In this document: one piece after another, positions 1 to 11,975 of the stretch
Layout of the letters: the number at the start of each line of letters is the position of its first letter
Position numbering within the stretch: position 1 is the first letter of the stretch
NCBI GenBank assembly: GCA_964020975.1
Contig: OZ026626.1
Coordinates: forward strand, 18,772,481-18,836,480
Direction of reading: 5' to 3'
Length of the DNA: 64,000 bases
From: Hermodice carunculata
Taxonomy: Eukaryota > Annelida > Polychaeta > Eunicida > Amphinomidae
Notes under the pieces: model-generated
What the model saw: only the letters and a program-made list of their open reading frames with translations
Told to the model about the DNA's origin: nothing
Databases searched by the model: none
Position numbers and translations under genes: made by a program

Positions 1-2
1 AG

Positions 3-531
3 ATGATCAACCGCAGACTGTGGAATACACTTCCACTTCAAGTAAGGAATGCTCCATCTTTAAATACTTTTAAAACACCAGTTAAATTAATATATTTTCC
101 ATCCAGACTCGCTAACTTAAGACACGGACCTCGGAAGCTCAATATTTTGTTAAATCGCCTGAGAGTTGACTTCAGTGCTCTTAATGCTCATCTTTATTCA
201 CGAAGCCTATGTGACTCTCCAGCGTGCTCTTGTGGCTTTCGGGCCGAAACTATCAATCATTATATGCTGCAGTGTCCATTTTACAACACTCATTGACAAG
301 TTCTTCTGACATGCAAAGTTAAGGGTCTCTGAAATTATGGCCACTGGCAACACAGGTATTATTTTTGAAACTTTACGTCAAACCGAGGAAATCAATTTAC
401 TCCTATTCGGTACCCCATCTGCTACATTCCTCAGTAACTGTTCTCCGATGGACGCATCAGGTCAATACATAATGAGCACTTTAAGATTAAAAAAGTTCTT
501 AAGGGGAGACGACACTGATGACACTAGTTAG
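3..531 (+). pseudogene. LINE reverse transcriptase C-terminus, cut by window start
   Basis: This is the end of a non-LTR retrotransposon ORF2-type protein, probably CR1/Rex1-like in the Jockey superfamily. The first frame (to 296) reads WNTLPLQVRNAPSLNTFK, a typical post-RT segment, then a Cys/His cluster in order: SPACSCG, INHYMLQC. That CxC..H..C pattern is usual at LINE C-termini. The frame then stops, and a second frame (337-531) carries the remaining tail, so at least one frameshift has occurred. The endonuclease and RT domains lie outside the window. Clade assignment is inference from the motif style only. Confidence 0.75.
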
Positions 532-965
532 TCACATTGTATTTATATATTGTAGACCATAAAATTATGCCATAAGAATGCTCATGTATATATAGTCCTT
601 TATATTACAGATAGTATTAGCACGCTGGAGGTGTCTGACAATGACAAGGCGGGGAAAGAACACCCGAGCTGTACGGCGCAATGGTGGCATCACAGTGGCA
701 GGGTGGGCATGCCGCCATCGTACTGCGGCCGCGCCAAACAGTAACCCTTGTTGTTTAGTCGGACTAGTACCTCCCCTTCAGTCGTCGTCTGTGGCGTGTG
801 TACATTAGTGTCCACTGTATATATACATTTAGCCAACATATGTTCAATTATCTGTCGTTTATCAATTTTTTGTCTGTCCTATGTGTCCGACTCTCCAGTA
901 TTATGACAGTTTACGATCTTGTATCATATTGTGATCCCATGTGTTACGTATAACTGTGTATTTTG
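532..965. other. Probable LINE 3' UTR and unassigned DNA
   Basis: No coding signal. The first part probably belongs to the 3' UTR of the preceding LINE, but I see no clear tail or target duplication. Confidence 0.3.
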
Positions 966-1034
966 TCTCTCTGGGTGCCAACCCAGACATTTTGTTTTTC
1001 CAAGAATTATTCTTTCTTTCTTTCTTTCTTTCTC

Positions 1035-1090
<56 letters not shown>

Positions 1091-1375
1091 TACGACCAAA
1101 ATTTTCTGGAGTTTTTCTCGGACACTATTATTCCGAAAACCACCAAACTTGCCATTATGACTGACCCACCAGTGAAATTAGGCACCTGACTTGGAATAGT
1201 CATGATGTTTAAAATTATACAAATTATGTGCAATTAAAATTTTAAAAGCTTCATATCTTCAAAAATATTATAGATAGACACAAAGTTCTAGCTTACACAT
1301 CTGGCAAATCCAATAGCATGCAAACAAAAGTTGGGGAATTTTAATGTATGCTCAATTCAGTGAATTTCACAACAA
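966..1375 (+). mobile_element. Helentron-like non-autonomous element, copy A (left end plus one core unit)
   Basis: The left end (966-979) reads TCTCTCTGGGTGCC. It is the inverse of the right-end motif GGCACCCAGACAGA seen in copies B and C, with one mismatch in 14. A small stem-loop follows (TCTGGGT, then ACCCAGA), then a (CTTT)n tract at 1010-1091. After the tract the sequence aligns by eye with copies B and C (AATAGTCATGATGTTTAAAA at 1196-1215). One core unit follows, recognised near 1309 by AATCCAAT and an AATTTTAAT block. Similarity fades after about 1375, and the right-end hairpin is absent. Confidence 0.6.
1010..1091 (+). repeat. (CTTT)n microsatellite
   Basis: A near-pure tetranucleotide tract with one CTCT interruption, lying inside Helentron-like copy A. 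The F/S/L-rich reading frames across it are artefacts. Confidence 0.95.
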
Positions 1376-2407
1376 TCCACATTTTGACTAGGGCTTCTGC
1401 TGTACTGCGTGTTATGAGCCTCCATGGTGCTAGGCAACCATTGTGCATTCATGATACTTGAAGCTGTCTCATAGGCAGCCGTCTAGCCATGCCTTCTGGG
1501 TTTATGGTTTGAAAGGTTCCGGTCTTATGGCAAATGGGATGTGGGGGTGGGCGTGGGGGGGGGGACTCCTAACAACTGTGTAATGAGGTTCTCCGTAAAA
1601 TACAGAGAATCTCTTTCTGTTCATGCAAGAAACATATCTGATCCATGTTCACACTAACGCCGGACAGAACTGTAAGAGCACCATGGCTGAGACCGACCAG
1701 TCAGAGTTTCCCAGCTGGTCTGTTTTCGCCTGAGGCTAGGAGTCTGCTAGGCTTATCAGTCTATATATTATATTGAATAAACTGTTCTGAGTTCTGAGTT
1801 CTGAGTTCTGAGTTCGAAGGGGATCAGAGGGGTTGGACTTCTAGGCAGAACAAGCCAGAGTGTACCCTCTGTTAAAAATGGACTACACACAGAGCTGAGT
1901 TTGCTGGACCGATCAAAGTCTGACTTACAGTCCTCAGTGACTGTTTTCACAACTCGGTGAATTTTGAAAAAGCGTGTGGATTTGTGTCATCTCAATTGAC
2001 ACTTCCATATCTTTGTTTTCTTGCAACCGGTGAGATGAAGCCTGTTCTTAATAGCCAATATTGAGTCAGTATGGTGCATGTCTCAGTACGTTATTTCTTT
2101 TGAAATTTGTTTATGTAATAAAGGAACAAAGACAGTTTTGTATTGCATGTATAAACATCCCTCTGAATTATAATTCACTGTATGTGTACACTGTACATGC
2201 ACATATACTCATCAATACTGCCCAGAAGGGCTGACCCTCTCAGGAGTGGGCCCTTTTCTTGGTTGCGAAGGTGCCCACTGTAGAGAGGTTTCACTGTACA
2301 TTGGTACCTGCAATTTAAGACCACCCTTAATGCCAGACAAAAGTGGTCACATAGGACAGGTGGTCTTTCATCTCAGATAAATTAACAAAGAAATAAAAGG
2401 CCAATGC
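1376..2407. other. Unassigned DNA with a small heptanucleotide repeat
   Basis: No gene recognised. A G-run lies at about 1550-1565. At 1784-1816 the heptamer GTTCTGA repeats about 4.5 times directly after TTGAATAAACT. That layout resembles the simple-repeat tail of a retroposed element, but no body could be identified. Confidence 0.4.
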
Positions 2408-2477
<70 letters not shown>

Positions 2478-3303
2478 GACCAAGTTGGTCCAGAGTTTTT
2501 TTTCAGACAGTATTGGAAAAAACCCACCAAACTTGCCATGGTGACTGACATAACCAACAAAATTGTGCAACTTATTTGTAATAGTCATGATGTTTAAAAT
2601 TAAGCAAATTTTAAAGGCAACAAAAATTTCAAAAGCGCCATATCTTCCAAACTATTGCAGATTGACCCAAAATTTCAATGTACATATATACCTTTGTGAC
2701 ACATGCCATGATAATGGACAGTATCGTTGTAGAATTTCAAATTATGCTAATAAGGGGCCTTGAGAAATTTAAAAGTTGAGTATCTTAAAAAATATTGTAC
2801 ATAGAGATGCCATTCCAACTTCAATTCGTATGTTTGTGGCAAAGCCGCATCCAATGAACCATGAACCAAACTTGTAGGATTTTAATTTATGCAAATTAGG
2901 TGAATATGCAAAATGTAAATCTTTAATAGCTTCAAATCTATTATAGAGGTGCCATTTCTACTTCAATTTATGGGGTTTTGGCATAACCACATCCAATGAA
3001 CAATAAACCAAAGGTCTTCTAGGCTTATGATTCATGCAAATCAGACAAATAAACAAAATTAAAATGTTGAATAGCTTCAAAAGTATTATAGATGGTAGTT
3101 TCATTCAAACTTCACTTTGTAAGTTTGGGACATGGCCACATCCCTTGAACCAAGAACCAAAGCTGAGCATTTTAATTTTAAAAAATTGGGCTAATACACG
3201 AAATTTAGATTATGTTGAACAATTACAAGGTACAGCATTTCAAACTGTTCTCATTTTGAAGGCACCCAGACAGAGTTGCTGTTAAGCAAGTCGTCTTTTC
3301 TAG
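2408..3303 (+). mobile_element. Helentron-like non-autonomous element, copy B (right end intact)
   Basis: The copy starts at a (CTTT)n tract (2408-2477) and runs through about three diverged core units. Their anchors CATCCAATGAACC, CATCCAATGAACA and CATCCCTTGAACC lie near 2849, 2991 and 3140, so spacing is 142-149 bp. The right end has GGCACCCAGACAGA (3261-3274), a hairpin TTGCT-GTTA-AGCAA (3276-3289), and CTAG at 3300-3303 followed by T. CTAG|T after a short 3' hairpin is the classic 3' end of Helitron-type elements. The left terminal motif is missing, so the copy is 5'-truncated at or near the microsatellite. Confidence 0.65.
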
Positions 3304-3469
3304 TTTTATGTTTTATCTTATTGTCTTTTACACTTTTTTCTCTTTACATTACTCTATGTACGGTTATATTTGTATATATTTTATATTGACACGGGGAGAA
3401 GAATTTGTATTAGCCTTTGGCTACTGTTCTAATCCTCTTTAAAGGAATAAAGCATATCAATAAAAAAAT
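3304..3469 (+). other. Possible LINE 3' UTR remnant
   Basis: AT-rich sequence ending in TTCTAATCCTCTTTAAAGGA and AATAAAGCATATCAATAAAA. It resembles the 3' UTR and tail of CR1-type LINEs, but no coding part is attached, so this is a weak call. It directly abuts the Helentron-like right end. Confidence 0.25.
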
Positions 3470-3543
3470 CCACCGCAGAATACAGCATAGGATCCACCAC
3501 AGAAAACAGCATAGGATCCACCAGAGAATACAGCATATAGGAT
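3470..3543. repeat. 24-bp minisatellite, three units
   Basis: Three tandem copies of a unit starting CCACC and ending CAGCATAGGAT (3470-3493, 3494-3517, 3518-3543). The last has a 2-bp expansion (CATATAGGAT). Confidence 0.85.
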
Positions 3544-4462
3544 CCAAAGCACACACCTCGGATGCAATGCCTGTATAGCTGCTGGTAGTGGCCATACATG
3601 CAACTAAGATGTGACTTTCTTAATCAGCAGGCAATGGGAAAACGTTTTGTCATTGCCATTCTATATCCCGCAGATACCGTGTTATCTGCAGGGCAAAATG
3701 ATTTGGTCTATTTGTAAAAGAAAATGAATACGTTTGCATTACGAATCACTGAAATTGAAATCAAATATATACGAGTTGCATGTTTTCGTATTGCAACTCT
3801 ATATATTTGTTTAAAATATTAACCAGCATATCATGCCCTGCAATCCCTGAAGTGGAGACGGTTTCTATTGGTAAAATATCAGGGGCACGCAGAACAACCG
3901 TGCCTGTGTGTCCCTGATATATACCAATACTTACACGGTGACTATTGTTACATGTTAGGAGATTGAAGTTGAAGTAATAATACTTATGATACGTATTTAA
4001 TGTTTCCATTCTCCGCATCAACACAGTGGCTACGCTGCGATGGCATTCCGCTTTAATGGACCAAGCTCTTCGCATTTGCATGTGTGCAAGAGAAAGATGA
4101 CCCAGCAAATAGGAATGTAGAGTACAAATGAACGGAAGACGTTACATTGATATGGACGTTTTTTCCCTTCAAATTCCGTAATAATCCATAATCCCATACA
4201 AATTATCCAAATATCATTTTAAGTGTATGTTTTACATTCCGTGTTTTAAAAAAAATCTGCCTGTCTTCACATCTGCAAAAAACTGAGACGACCTAATTTG
4301 TATAATAAACATATTCATTTTAAAAAGCCTGGATAACCTAGTTGCTAGAGAAGTAACTAATAAGGGGATCTCCAAACATACAAACGCACAAGTGCTATTT
4401 ACCAGACACATTGGACATTACAAAGAAGTGCTATTTGCAGAAATTATGTACAATGAAATTTG
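3544..4462. other. Unassigned DNA
   Basis: No gene or repeat recognised on either strand. Confidence 0.4.
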
Positions 4463-4995
4463 TTACTCGTTGATGAAACTTCTGGTCTTATTAACGAACA
4501 GTTGGACTGTAGCAAAAACAACTGTTGTCAGTTCATGGGGAAGGTCTGAACTGCCCGTTAATATGATTTCCACAAGTCCGTTCATAGCAATATCAACCAA
4601 AAGATTGGTGTGTGCACCAGGTGCGAGCACACTTACAACAGATCTGAGTGATTTACGTCTGTGTAGCTCATAATGGGGGCAACATAGAAAGAAACTACGA
4701 ATGTTTTCGTTTGGAAAATTGCATGAACAAGCTACAGAGGAAACAATATTCGTTTCGAGTAAATGAGAACTCAGACCTCACTGACAAAGGCGGAGCTGTG
4801 TATGAATGATACTTGCAAAACGGTCACCATAGACAAAATAACTTGGAATTTTATGGCGAAAAATAATAAATTGGATAATTTTAGTTTCAAAAGTGAAAGT
4901 GAAGGCGACTCTATTATGTCATCACAGAGGTCATTTCACAAGCGTACAGAGGAGGGTAGAAACGAGTTAAAGTTGCGAGGTCATTCTACAGTTTC
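4463..4995 (-). pseudogene. LINE C-terminal domain, downstream half of a mariner-split LINE
   Basis: Read on the minus strand, an open frame of about 80 codons ends at a stop at 4463-4465. It contains CNFPNENIRSFFLCCPHYEL, then HRRKSLRSVVSVLAPG, and later LTTVVFATVQLFVNKT. This is the Cys/His-rich C-terminus and alpha-helical tail typical of CR1/Rex1-like LINE proteins. Further upstream the same strand reads YGDRFASIIHTQLRLCQ, a common LINE segment, with stops between. The RT half of what is very probably the same element lies beyond the mariner at 6299-6985, on the same strand and in the right order. Confidence 0.7.
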
Positions 4996-6300
4996 GAGGG
5001 CTGGCTGAAAAATTCTAAGCCTGCCTGTAAAAGACCCGTACAAATTCGATGGTTTTCATTTATTTCTCTACAAAGTCCTCTTCCAGGTTGACACACCTTT
5101 GGCCAGCGATACTGCAAGGCCTGGATGCTAGTCAAGAAGAATTTTTCCACAGTCACCCTAAAAAAGTCATTCACAGCGGAAATGGGGTCATCATCACTGG
5201 GAAAACGGCGACCGGCTAGTTTCTTTTTCATTTTGGGAAACAGGTGGAAGTCTGATGGGGCTTAATCGGATGAATAAGATGGATGGTCATTGAGTTCGAA
5301 GCAACAATCATAGATCGCTGACGTGGCAACTACCGATTTGTGAACAGGAGCATTGTCTTGGTGCAACAGGACTCCTTTGGTGAGCATTCCCTGTCGCCTA
5401 GCTTTGCATGATAACTTCATGCAATTGTCTTAGTCGGTCATCATAATATCTTCTGTTGATAGTGTGGCCTCTTTCAAGATGGTCAATTATCAGAACACCC
5501 TTGGAATCCCAAAAGACTGAAGCCATCACCTTTGCAGCAGAAGGAACCGACTTGGCTTTTTTTTGGGGGGGGGGGGTGATCCCGGATGCTTCCATTGTTT
5601 AGACTGAATTTTAGTTTCTGGTTCAAAGTGATGAATCCAGTTCTTTTCCATGGTTACAAATCTGGCCACAAAATCATCAGGATCTGCTTCAAAACGACAT
5701 AAATCGTGCCGGGACGCCAGGAATCTGACACATTTCTGATCCGCTGTCAAGAGCTTTAGCACCCATCTTACAGAAACTTTTGTCATTCCGAACTCCTTGG
5801 TGATAATGTGCTTAACCCTCTCATGAGAGATGCCTAACACTGGCAACATGTCAAGTGGTCAATCGTCAATCAGCCATCACCATGTCATGCACGCGGGTAA
5901 TTTTTTTCGGGAATGGTTGCGGTTCAATGACTCCCTGGACGCGGGTCATCGTCAAGGGTCTCTCTGCCACGCTTGAATTCCGCTGCCCACTTCTTAACAG
6001 TGGAAAAGGAAGGGGCATCATCCCCTAAAGTGGAGACCATGTCGGCATGCATCTGTTTTGGAGCTAGCCCTTTCAGTTGCAGGTGCTTGATGACTGCCCT
6101 ATAGCCAATTTTGTCCATTTCTGGTGATTTCATTGGGTATGTTCACAAGATGTTCTGGTACAAATACACTTATTACACTGCAGGTGCTGTTCTTATGTCT
6201 ATGATTCATTTAGTTATTGTACTTGTTGATGGCAAAAGTTTGTTTCAATCCGATTGAGATATCCTACTTAGGGCTAGAACTTTTTTCCCAGCCCTCGTAA
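4994..6300 (-). mobile_element. Mariner transposon with terminal inverted repeats
   Basis: A Tc1/mariner-superfamily element with both ends visible. The left TIR starts at 4996 with CGAGGGCTGGCTGAAAAATT. The right TIR, read inward on the minus strand from 6298, starts CGAGGGCTGGGAAAAAAGTT. The two share about 27 bp with a few differences. TA flanks the right end (6299-6300), while the left flank reads TT, so one TA target base seems to have mutated. The total of about 1.3 kb is the usual mariner size. It sits inside a minus-strand LINE. Confidence 0.9.
5060..6133 (-). pseudogene. Mariner transposase, decayed
   Basis: About 358 codons including breaks, close to the 345-355 residues usual for mariner. 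The start MKSPEMDKIGYRAVIKHLQL is followed by the helix-turn-helix and linker segment STVKKWAAEFKRGRE..DDDPRPG. The middle reads HERVKHIITKEFGMTKVSVR and WVLKLLTADQK. The first catalytic motif reads FVTMEKNWIHH, where active copies have T-x-D-E-x-W, so the first Asp appears to be Glu. The second motif is ASVFWDSKGV and the third LHQDNAPVHKS, fitting the D,D34D layout. A stop lies in the later SSD-x-APSDFH motif and a frameshift near the G-run at about 5570. The C-terminus QRCVNLEEDFVEK ends at 5060. It would have bound the TIRs and cut DNA in the nucleus; this copy cannot. Confidence 0.88.
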
Positions 6301-6985
6301 TCTGTCGGAACTGACTGGGATTTCGCAGAGGGCGACCTGCTTGGACAATAACATAATTTGGTACTATGTACGGTGGTGAGAGTTTGCTGATAATTTTGAA
6401 AAATTATACGGAGAAATGTCCTCGAATATTTTGTGGCTCCCAACCAAGCTAAACTAAAAATCTGCCACGGACGTATATTTCCTTGCACCAGTACACATTA
6501 TAGAAGCTTCATACTGTAAACCTCCCATAAGGTCAGCGAACTCTTAGGTACAGTTGTCAAAGAGAACACATCCATATTCGAGGATTGGGGGACCATTGCC
6601 AGGTATTATTTTTCAAGAGTCTTCCTGGAAAGTTGAAATTTAGGTCTTTTCAAGCGGGAGAGGCGTGTATATGTATGGTCTGTAGCTTCTGGTATAGCAA
6701 AATCACCAACATACAACGGAAGATGAGTCTCCTTATTCCGTTTGCCAGAAAATAGTACTGACAGCGTGTGGCACTGAAGGTCATTCCCCAGACTCAGCCC
6801 CACATGGGTAAACAGCTGAACTCAATATTGATGCGATCACTAGAAGAATTTGTATGATGCTGGTGTCATCAGCAAAGAGTATGATGTCGCAAATTATGTT
6901 GTCAACAGTGTTATTTATGTATACCAAAAAGAGGAGAGAACCTAGGATGGAGCCTAATTTGGTATGAGGTATCAGATTATTCTGA
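6299..6985 (-). pseudogene. LINE reverse transcriptase, upstream half of the mariner-split LINE
   Basis: On the minus strand near 6960-6850 the translation reads GSILGSLLFLVYINNTV and then ILFADDTSII. These are the GSxLGPLLF and (Y/F)ADD motifs of the RT palm. Further down comes LQCHTLSVLFSGKRNKETHL and then FAIPEATDHTYTRL, the conserved segment that follows the palm in CR1/Rex1-like elements. Stops and frame changes are present. The frame runs up to the right TIR of the mariner at 6298 and resumes beyond its left TIR, so the LINE is older than the mariner. Confidence 0.75.
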
Positions 6986-7849
6986 AAGGTTCACATGCTA
7001 AAAGTGTATGCACTTTATTGTATACGTATTTGAGTTGCAACATTACAAATGTCAGAAAATTCCTGGGATTCTTTGGAAAATATGATAATTCTCATGACTT
7101 TAAGAAAGTTCCTGTGATCCTTTCCGTGTACTCATGAACGTGATCATTATCTCAAAAATATCAGACCGCTTTCCTGGCAACATAGATAAGCTCTCGACAA
7201 TATTACATTTGGCCCTTTAGAACACAATTAAATTCCTGGGATTATGTATTAGTGTATCAGGAACATCAACATTAACAGGAATATAGAACAAAAACTAAGG
7301 CAGATAGAATACCAAACGGGTCTTGCTTCAAATTAGTTTGCATTCAATTTGGAATAGATATCCTTTTCCTCTGTGGGCTTTATATGTTTCATGAACATTT
7401 ATCTCATCTATCAAGAAAGGAAGATTAACCCCTTAATAGAAAATACTTAATCTTTTCCTCAGTTTATAACAAAAAGTTTCAACAAATAGATACCTGCAGA
7501 AACTTGCAAACATAATAGAAATAACTTTGCTGTGTGGGAAGACTAAGGGGTTGTAAACTTGCCACCTAACAATTGCACAATTAATAAAAAAAAAATGCGC
7601 CTAATTCAAATGTTACAATTTGTACGGTAAAAGCGCTACTGGTAGAAATACGTTTCCATAATATGTACAAATCTTATCCTCTGATATGCGTTTGCAACTG
7701 AGTATTGCGTTGGACATGTAATTGCATAGATTGATGCAGGTATATGTTTTGGCATATATTTGTTAATGTCTATCACGATGTAGTTACAAAACAACCATTA
7801 TTTTACATACATAGGGGTGTGCTTTTGCCATACATTGTCAGCAATTTTC
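6986..7849. other. Unassigned AT-rich DNA
   Basis: No coding or repeat structure recognised. Confidence 0.4.
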
Positions 7850-8065
7850 TGCTCATATCGCCCAAAAGTCACCGGATGTAAATTTCCGTCTGCCTTAACG
7901 TTTTTACCCAAATTTTTCAGATGTCAGAAAGTATTTTTGCTGATATTTGTATGTAAGGCCATTCATACTTGTAGGCCCTAGGGCAATAGATATTAGCTTT
8001 TCTGGGTCCCGGTTGGGCGCAATGCATCCCTCCCGCGTCAAAGACAGTTATTGACCAGGACTGGG
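7850..8065. mobile_element. Probable TTAA-type MITE, diverged
   Basis: The right end reads GACCAGGACTGGG followed by TTAA (8066-8069). Inside, 7991-8018 carries the core TTAGCTTTTCTGGGTCCCGG that is shared with five other small elements here. The segment near 7850-7880 (ATCGCCCAAAAGTCACCGGA) is the inverse of part of the element at 11109-11399. The left boundary is not clear. Confidence 0.4.
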
Positions 8066-8069
8066 TTAA

Positions 8070-9242
8070 TTGATCAGCTATACATTGTGCAGCTGCAAAA
8101 CTAGTTTTACACTACATACATATCTTTCGTAGTACAGTTGTAAAATGACTGTTATACTATACATATACAGGTGTACGTTAAGAAATATGTTCTTTTTGCA
8201 TGGTACAGATTAGGAGTGACACTACGAATATGTGTGTCATGGATCAGTTGTAAAGTAATCCTTAAACTACATATGCACATACACGTGTCTTTTCATGCAT
8301 TTGAAAATTGATGATTCAAATGTTGACACACGGATTTTATGACGCAGTTGCTAAATAACCTTTACGTTATATTTATTTTTTATGGTATAGCTGTAAAGTA
8401 AATATTAAACCACATATACACAAGTTGGTGCAGTTGCACTTCTACACCACATGTATGCGAGGGCACGCATTTGTGAATTGAGCCGAATAAAATTAGACAA
8501 TCTTAATTTCTGGTTCATGGTGACCGGGCTATTATCATTATCACTATTATTATAATTATTATTTTTGTTATTATTATGATAGCACTGCTAATTCTAATGA
8601 CTATAATTGCTGTATACTTATAATAAACCTATTTTAGTGTTTTTTACTTGAAAGCAAAGCAACACTAAATTTGCAAAAGAATTATGAAGGGTAAACAGGA
8701 TATTCGAATTTGCCATGCATAGGACATAAGTATTTGAATGATGGTCCAAAACTTCTGTTTTATTAGAAATATATACGTGCGACAGTAAAGAGGCCTGTGT
8801 AGCAGCTATGTGAATATACATATTAAATCCCTAAACATTGATTATCGTGTAAACATTATAGGTTCCCCATTATATTCACAGTGTCCAGGCCACACGCCTA
8901 TATAATTATTTTTATCATGATCTGTTCTCCTTTTCTGATGCTTGAAAATGAGACCATGTGTGTCTGTACTTTTTGTATTCTAATTTATGTATACACATCT
9001 GAATGCTTCTTGCTGTGTGTCAGATAAGATTGCTCAAGCGAATAGTGAATCCTGTTGACCGGCTTAACTAGGAATCACTGCTTGTTGCACAAATAGCTGT
9101 GTCATTATCTTTTCACAATTAGCAGGTAAACATAGAAGTCAAGAGTATATCACTATTGCATAGATGTATCTTCTTTTTAGAATTCATTCTTCATGACCTC
9201 ATCATCCAGTTTCTTTGGTAATTAGATGATTGGCTGATACAT
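8070..9242. other. Unassigned AT-rich DNA
   Basis: Nothing recognised apart from short ATT/TTA-rich runs at about 8535-8575. Confidence 0.4.
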
Positions 9243-9246
9243 TTAA

Positions 9247-9464
9247 CTCTTTTAGTGCTAACTGCGACTTAAGTCAAACTACTTAAAATGAACTGCTCGG
9301 AATTAAAATAAGGACGCCAGATTCATGCTCATCGTAAAAGACTTTTCATTTAAATAGCAGCATGCCTACAATTACATAGAATGTAATGGTCCAGGTCAAC
9401 AGCTGGAGCCCAAAGCGTACCGAGGAAAGCTGTTGATTCAGTCCAAAATGTGGCACTGAAAGAG
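9247..9464. mobile_element. TTAA-flanked MITE (piggyBac-like)
   Basis: 218 bp flanked on both sides by TTAA (9243-9246 and 9465-9468). The ends are inverted: left CTCTTTTAGTGCTA, right TGGCACTGAAAGAG, 12 of 14 matching. TTAA target duplications with C-rich ends are typical of piggyBac-derived MITEs. A diverged inverted-orientation copy lies at 46011-46189; the two share GCGACTTAAGTC, CTTAAAATGAACTGCT and GCCAGATTCATG. Near the right end an internal hairpin TCAACAGCT...AGCTGTTGA encloses GCCCAAAGCGTACCGAGG. Confidence 0.8.
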
Positions 9465-9637
9465 TTAAACACTGCTCACTGTTCCAATGGATTTTAGAAA
9501 TTTCCACAAAAGAATTGGCTTTCTTCAGGAGACACACAGAATCGGAACTTATTTTGAAAAACGAAAGGAAGATAAATACTAATTTGTCGCACAGTACACA
9601 TGTCCGTATGGGAGTGACAGTGTTGATGCCTAACAAA

Positions 9638-10636
<999 letters not shown>

Positions 10637-11100
10637 AAATAGTTATGACCCCAAAAAAACTAAACGCCAACTGTAAAATTTAAAAAACCAAAAAAAAAAA
10701 CAAAAAAAAAACCAAACCAAAAAACAAAAGTAAAAAACAAAAAACAAAAAAAAAAACAAAAAAAAAAAAAAAACCAAAACCAAAAAAAAACAAACAAAAA
10801 AACCCCCAAAAAATAGTTATGACCCCAAAAAAACTAAACGCCAACTGTAAAATTTAAAAAACCAAAAAAAAAAACAAAAAAAAAAACAAACCAAAAAACA
10901 AAAGTAAAAAACAAAAAACAAAAAAACCTAAAATTTAAAAAACCAAAAAAAAAAAACCCCCAAAAAACCAAAAAAAAACCCAAACCAAAAAACAAAAAAA
11001 AACAAACAAAAAACAAAAAACAAAAAAAAAAAAAAACCAAAAAAAAAAAAAAAAAAAAAAACAAACAAAAAAAAACAAAACAAAACAAAACAAAAAAAAC
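10637..11100. repeat. A/C-rich low-complexity block with a 174-bp direct duplication
   Basis: The segment starting AAATAGTTATGACCCC at 10637 recurs at 10811, and the match runs for about 100 bp. The rest is poly-A broken by CC or C. Phe-rich minus-strand frames across it are artefacts. The duplication may be real or an assembly effect. Confidence 0.85.
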
Positions 11101-11108
11101 CCCCTTAA

Positions 11109-11399
11109 CTGGTCAGAATACGACAGACGCAACAGCTTTCCTTGGTGCATGTTGGGCTCAATGCGCCCTTCCCGCTCAAGTGAAATCGTTGACCTCAGGC
11201 GTGTATTTATAATAGGTCTTATCTTAGTTATTAGCAAAAATGATTTCTATTGACATGAAATTTAATTAAAAGAGTAAAGCAGATAGCAACTTACATCCGG
11301 ACGCTTTTGGGCGATTTGAGCGGGATAGTGTCAAGCATACATGAATGTGCAAATACATTAAAAGTGTTTAAAACCCATTTAGGTCCTGGTACTGATAGG
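11109..11399. mobile_element. TTAA-flanked MITE
   Basis: 291 bp between TTAA at 11105-11108 and TTAA at 11400-11403. The ends are weakly inverted (left CTGGTCAG, right inverse CCTATCAG). The core GCAACAGCTTTCCTTGG lies at 11129-11145 and is followed by TTGGGCTCAATGCG. Parts also match 7850-8065, partly in inverse orientation. Confidence 0.55.
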
Positions 11400-11403
11400 T
11401 TAA

Positions 11404-11755
11404 TCGCAAAATTTTAGAAATGTTTTGATGCGATTTTCTGATGTTGTTATAAACTGCTTAAACTGTGCAATAAAAATATTTGCTATCCCATGATCAGCGA
11501 AGATGAATTATCTCTTTGATTGCTGAGAAAAATAATCTTGAACGCTACCAAAAATTTTGCGACCTTTGTCGCTTTTAGACATTGGTTACAAAATTATCGG
11601 AAACTTTCCTGCCTTAACTTTACGAGTTTATCATATTTGTGCAACAAGGATCAAACTAATCATACCACTGGTAGAATCATTGGGGGTGGGGGTGGGGGGT
11701 TATTTTTGAAATAACGAAGTACTATAGTAGTCTTTATTTATCTGGTTCATTATTA
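11404..11755. other. Unassigned DNA
   Basis: No gene recognised. A short G-run lies at about 11681-11700. Confidence 0.4.
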
Positions 11756-11975
11756 ATTGACTTTGCAAAAGCGTTTGTTACGCTTGAATAGCCTTACGTC
11801 GACAAAGTTCTTCTTGCTTTTATTTTTTTCCATGACTTAATAAGTATGTCACAAATTATTGTCTCCATCTGCCTTACCTCTTACATTTTTCCTCTATTTA
11901 AAGGTGTGCGACGGGGGTGTCCACTTACTCCATTTATATTTGCTTCGCAGTTCGATCACTTGCTATTATGATAAT
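11756..11975 (+). pseudogene. L1/Tx1-like reverse transcriptase fragment
   Basis: One continuous frame reads IDFAKAFVTLE, a stop, PYVDKVLLAF, then about 100 bp later KGVRRGCPLTPFIFASQFDH. These match the LDFxKAFDxVEW and GVRQGCPLSPLLF motifs of the L1/Tx1 RT palm, at the expected spacing of about 45 residues. The catalytic xADD region does not follow; the frame stops at about 11970. This is a short, old, isolated fragment. It is a different LINE lineage from the CR1-like elements nearby. Confidence 0.65.

Noticed and set aside
919-1189. FLSFFLS and KKERKKE frames
   Set aside because: Translations of (CTTT)n tracts; the same at 2327-2588, 56378-56790 and 63320-63766.
3470-3543. Short regular repeats that could suggest a CRISPR array
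   Set aside because: The units are contiguous with no spacers, and the sequence is eukaryotic.
10834-11237. Phe-rich minus-strand frames
   Set aside because: Low-complexity A/C-rich DNA read in reverse; the same at 55347-55665.
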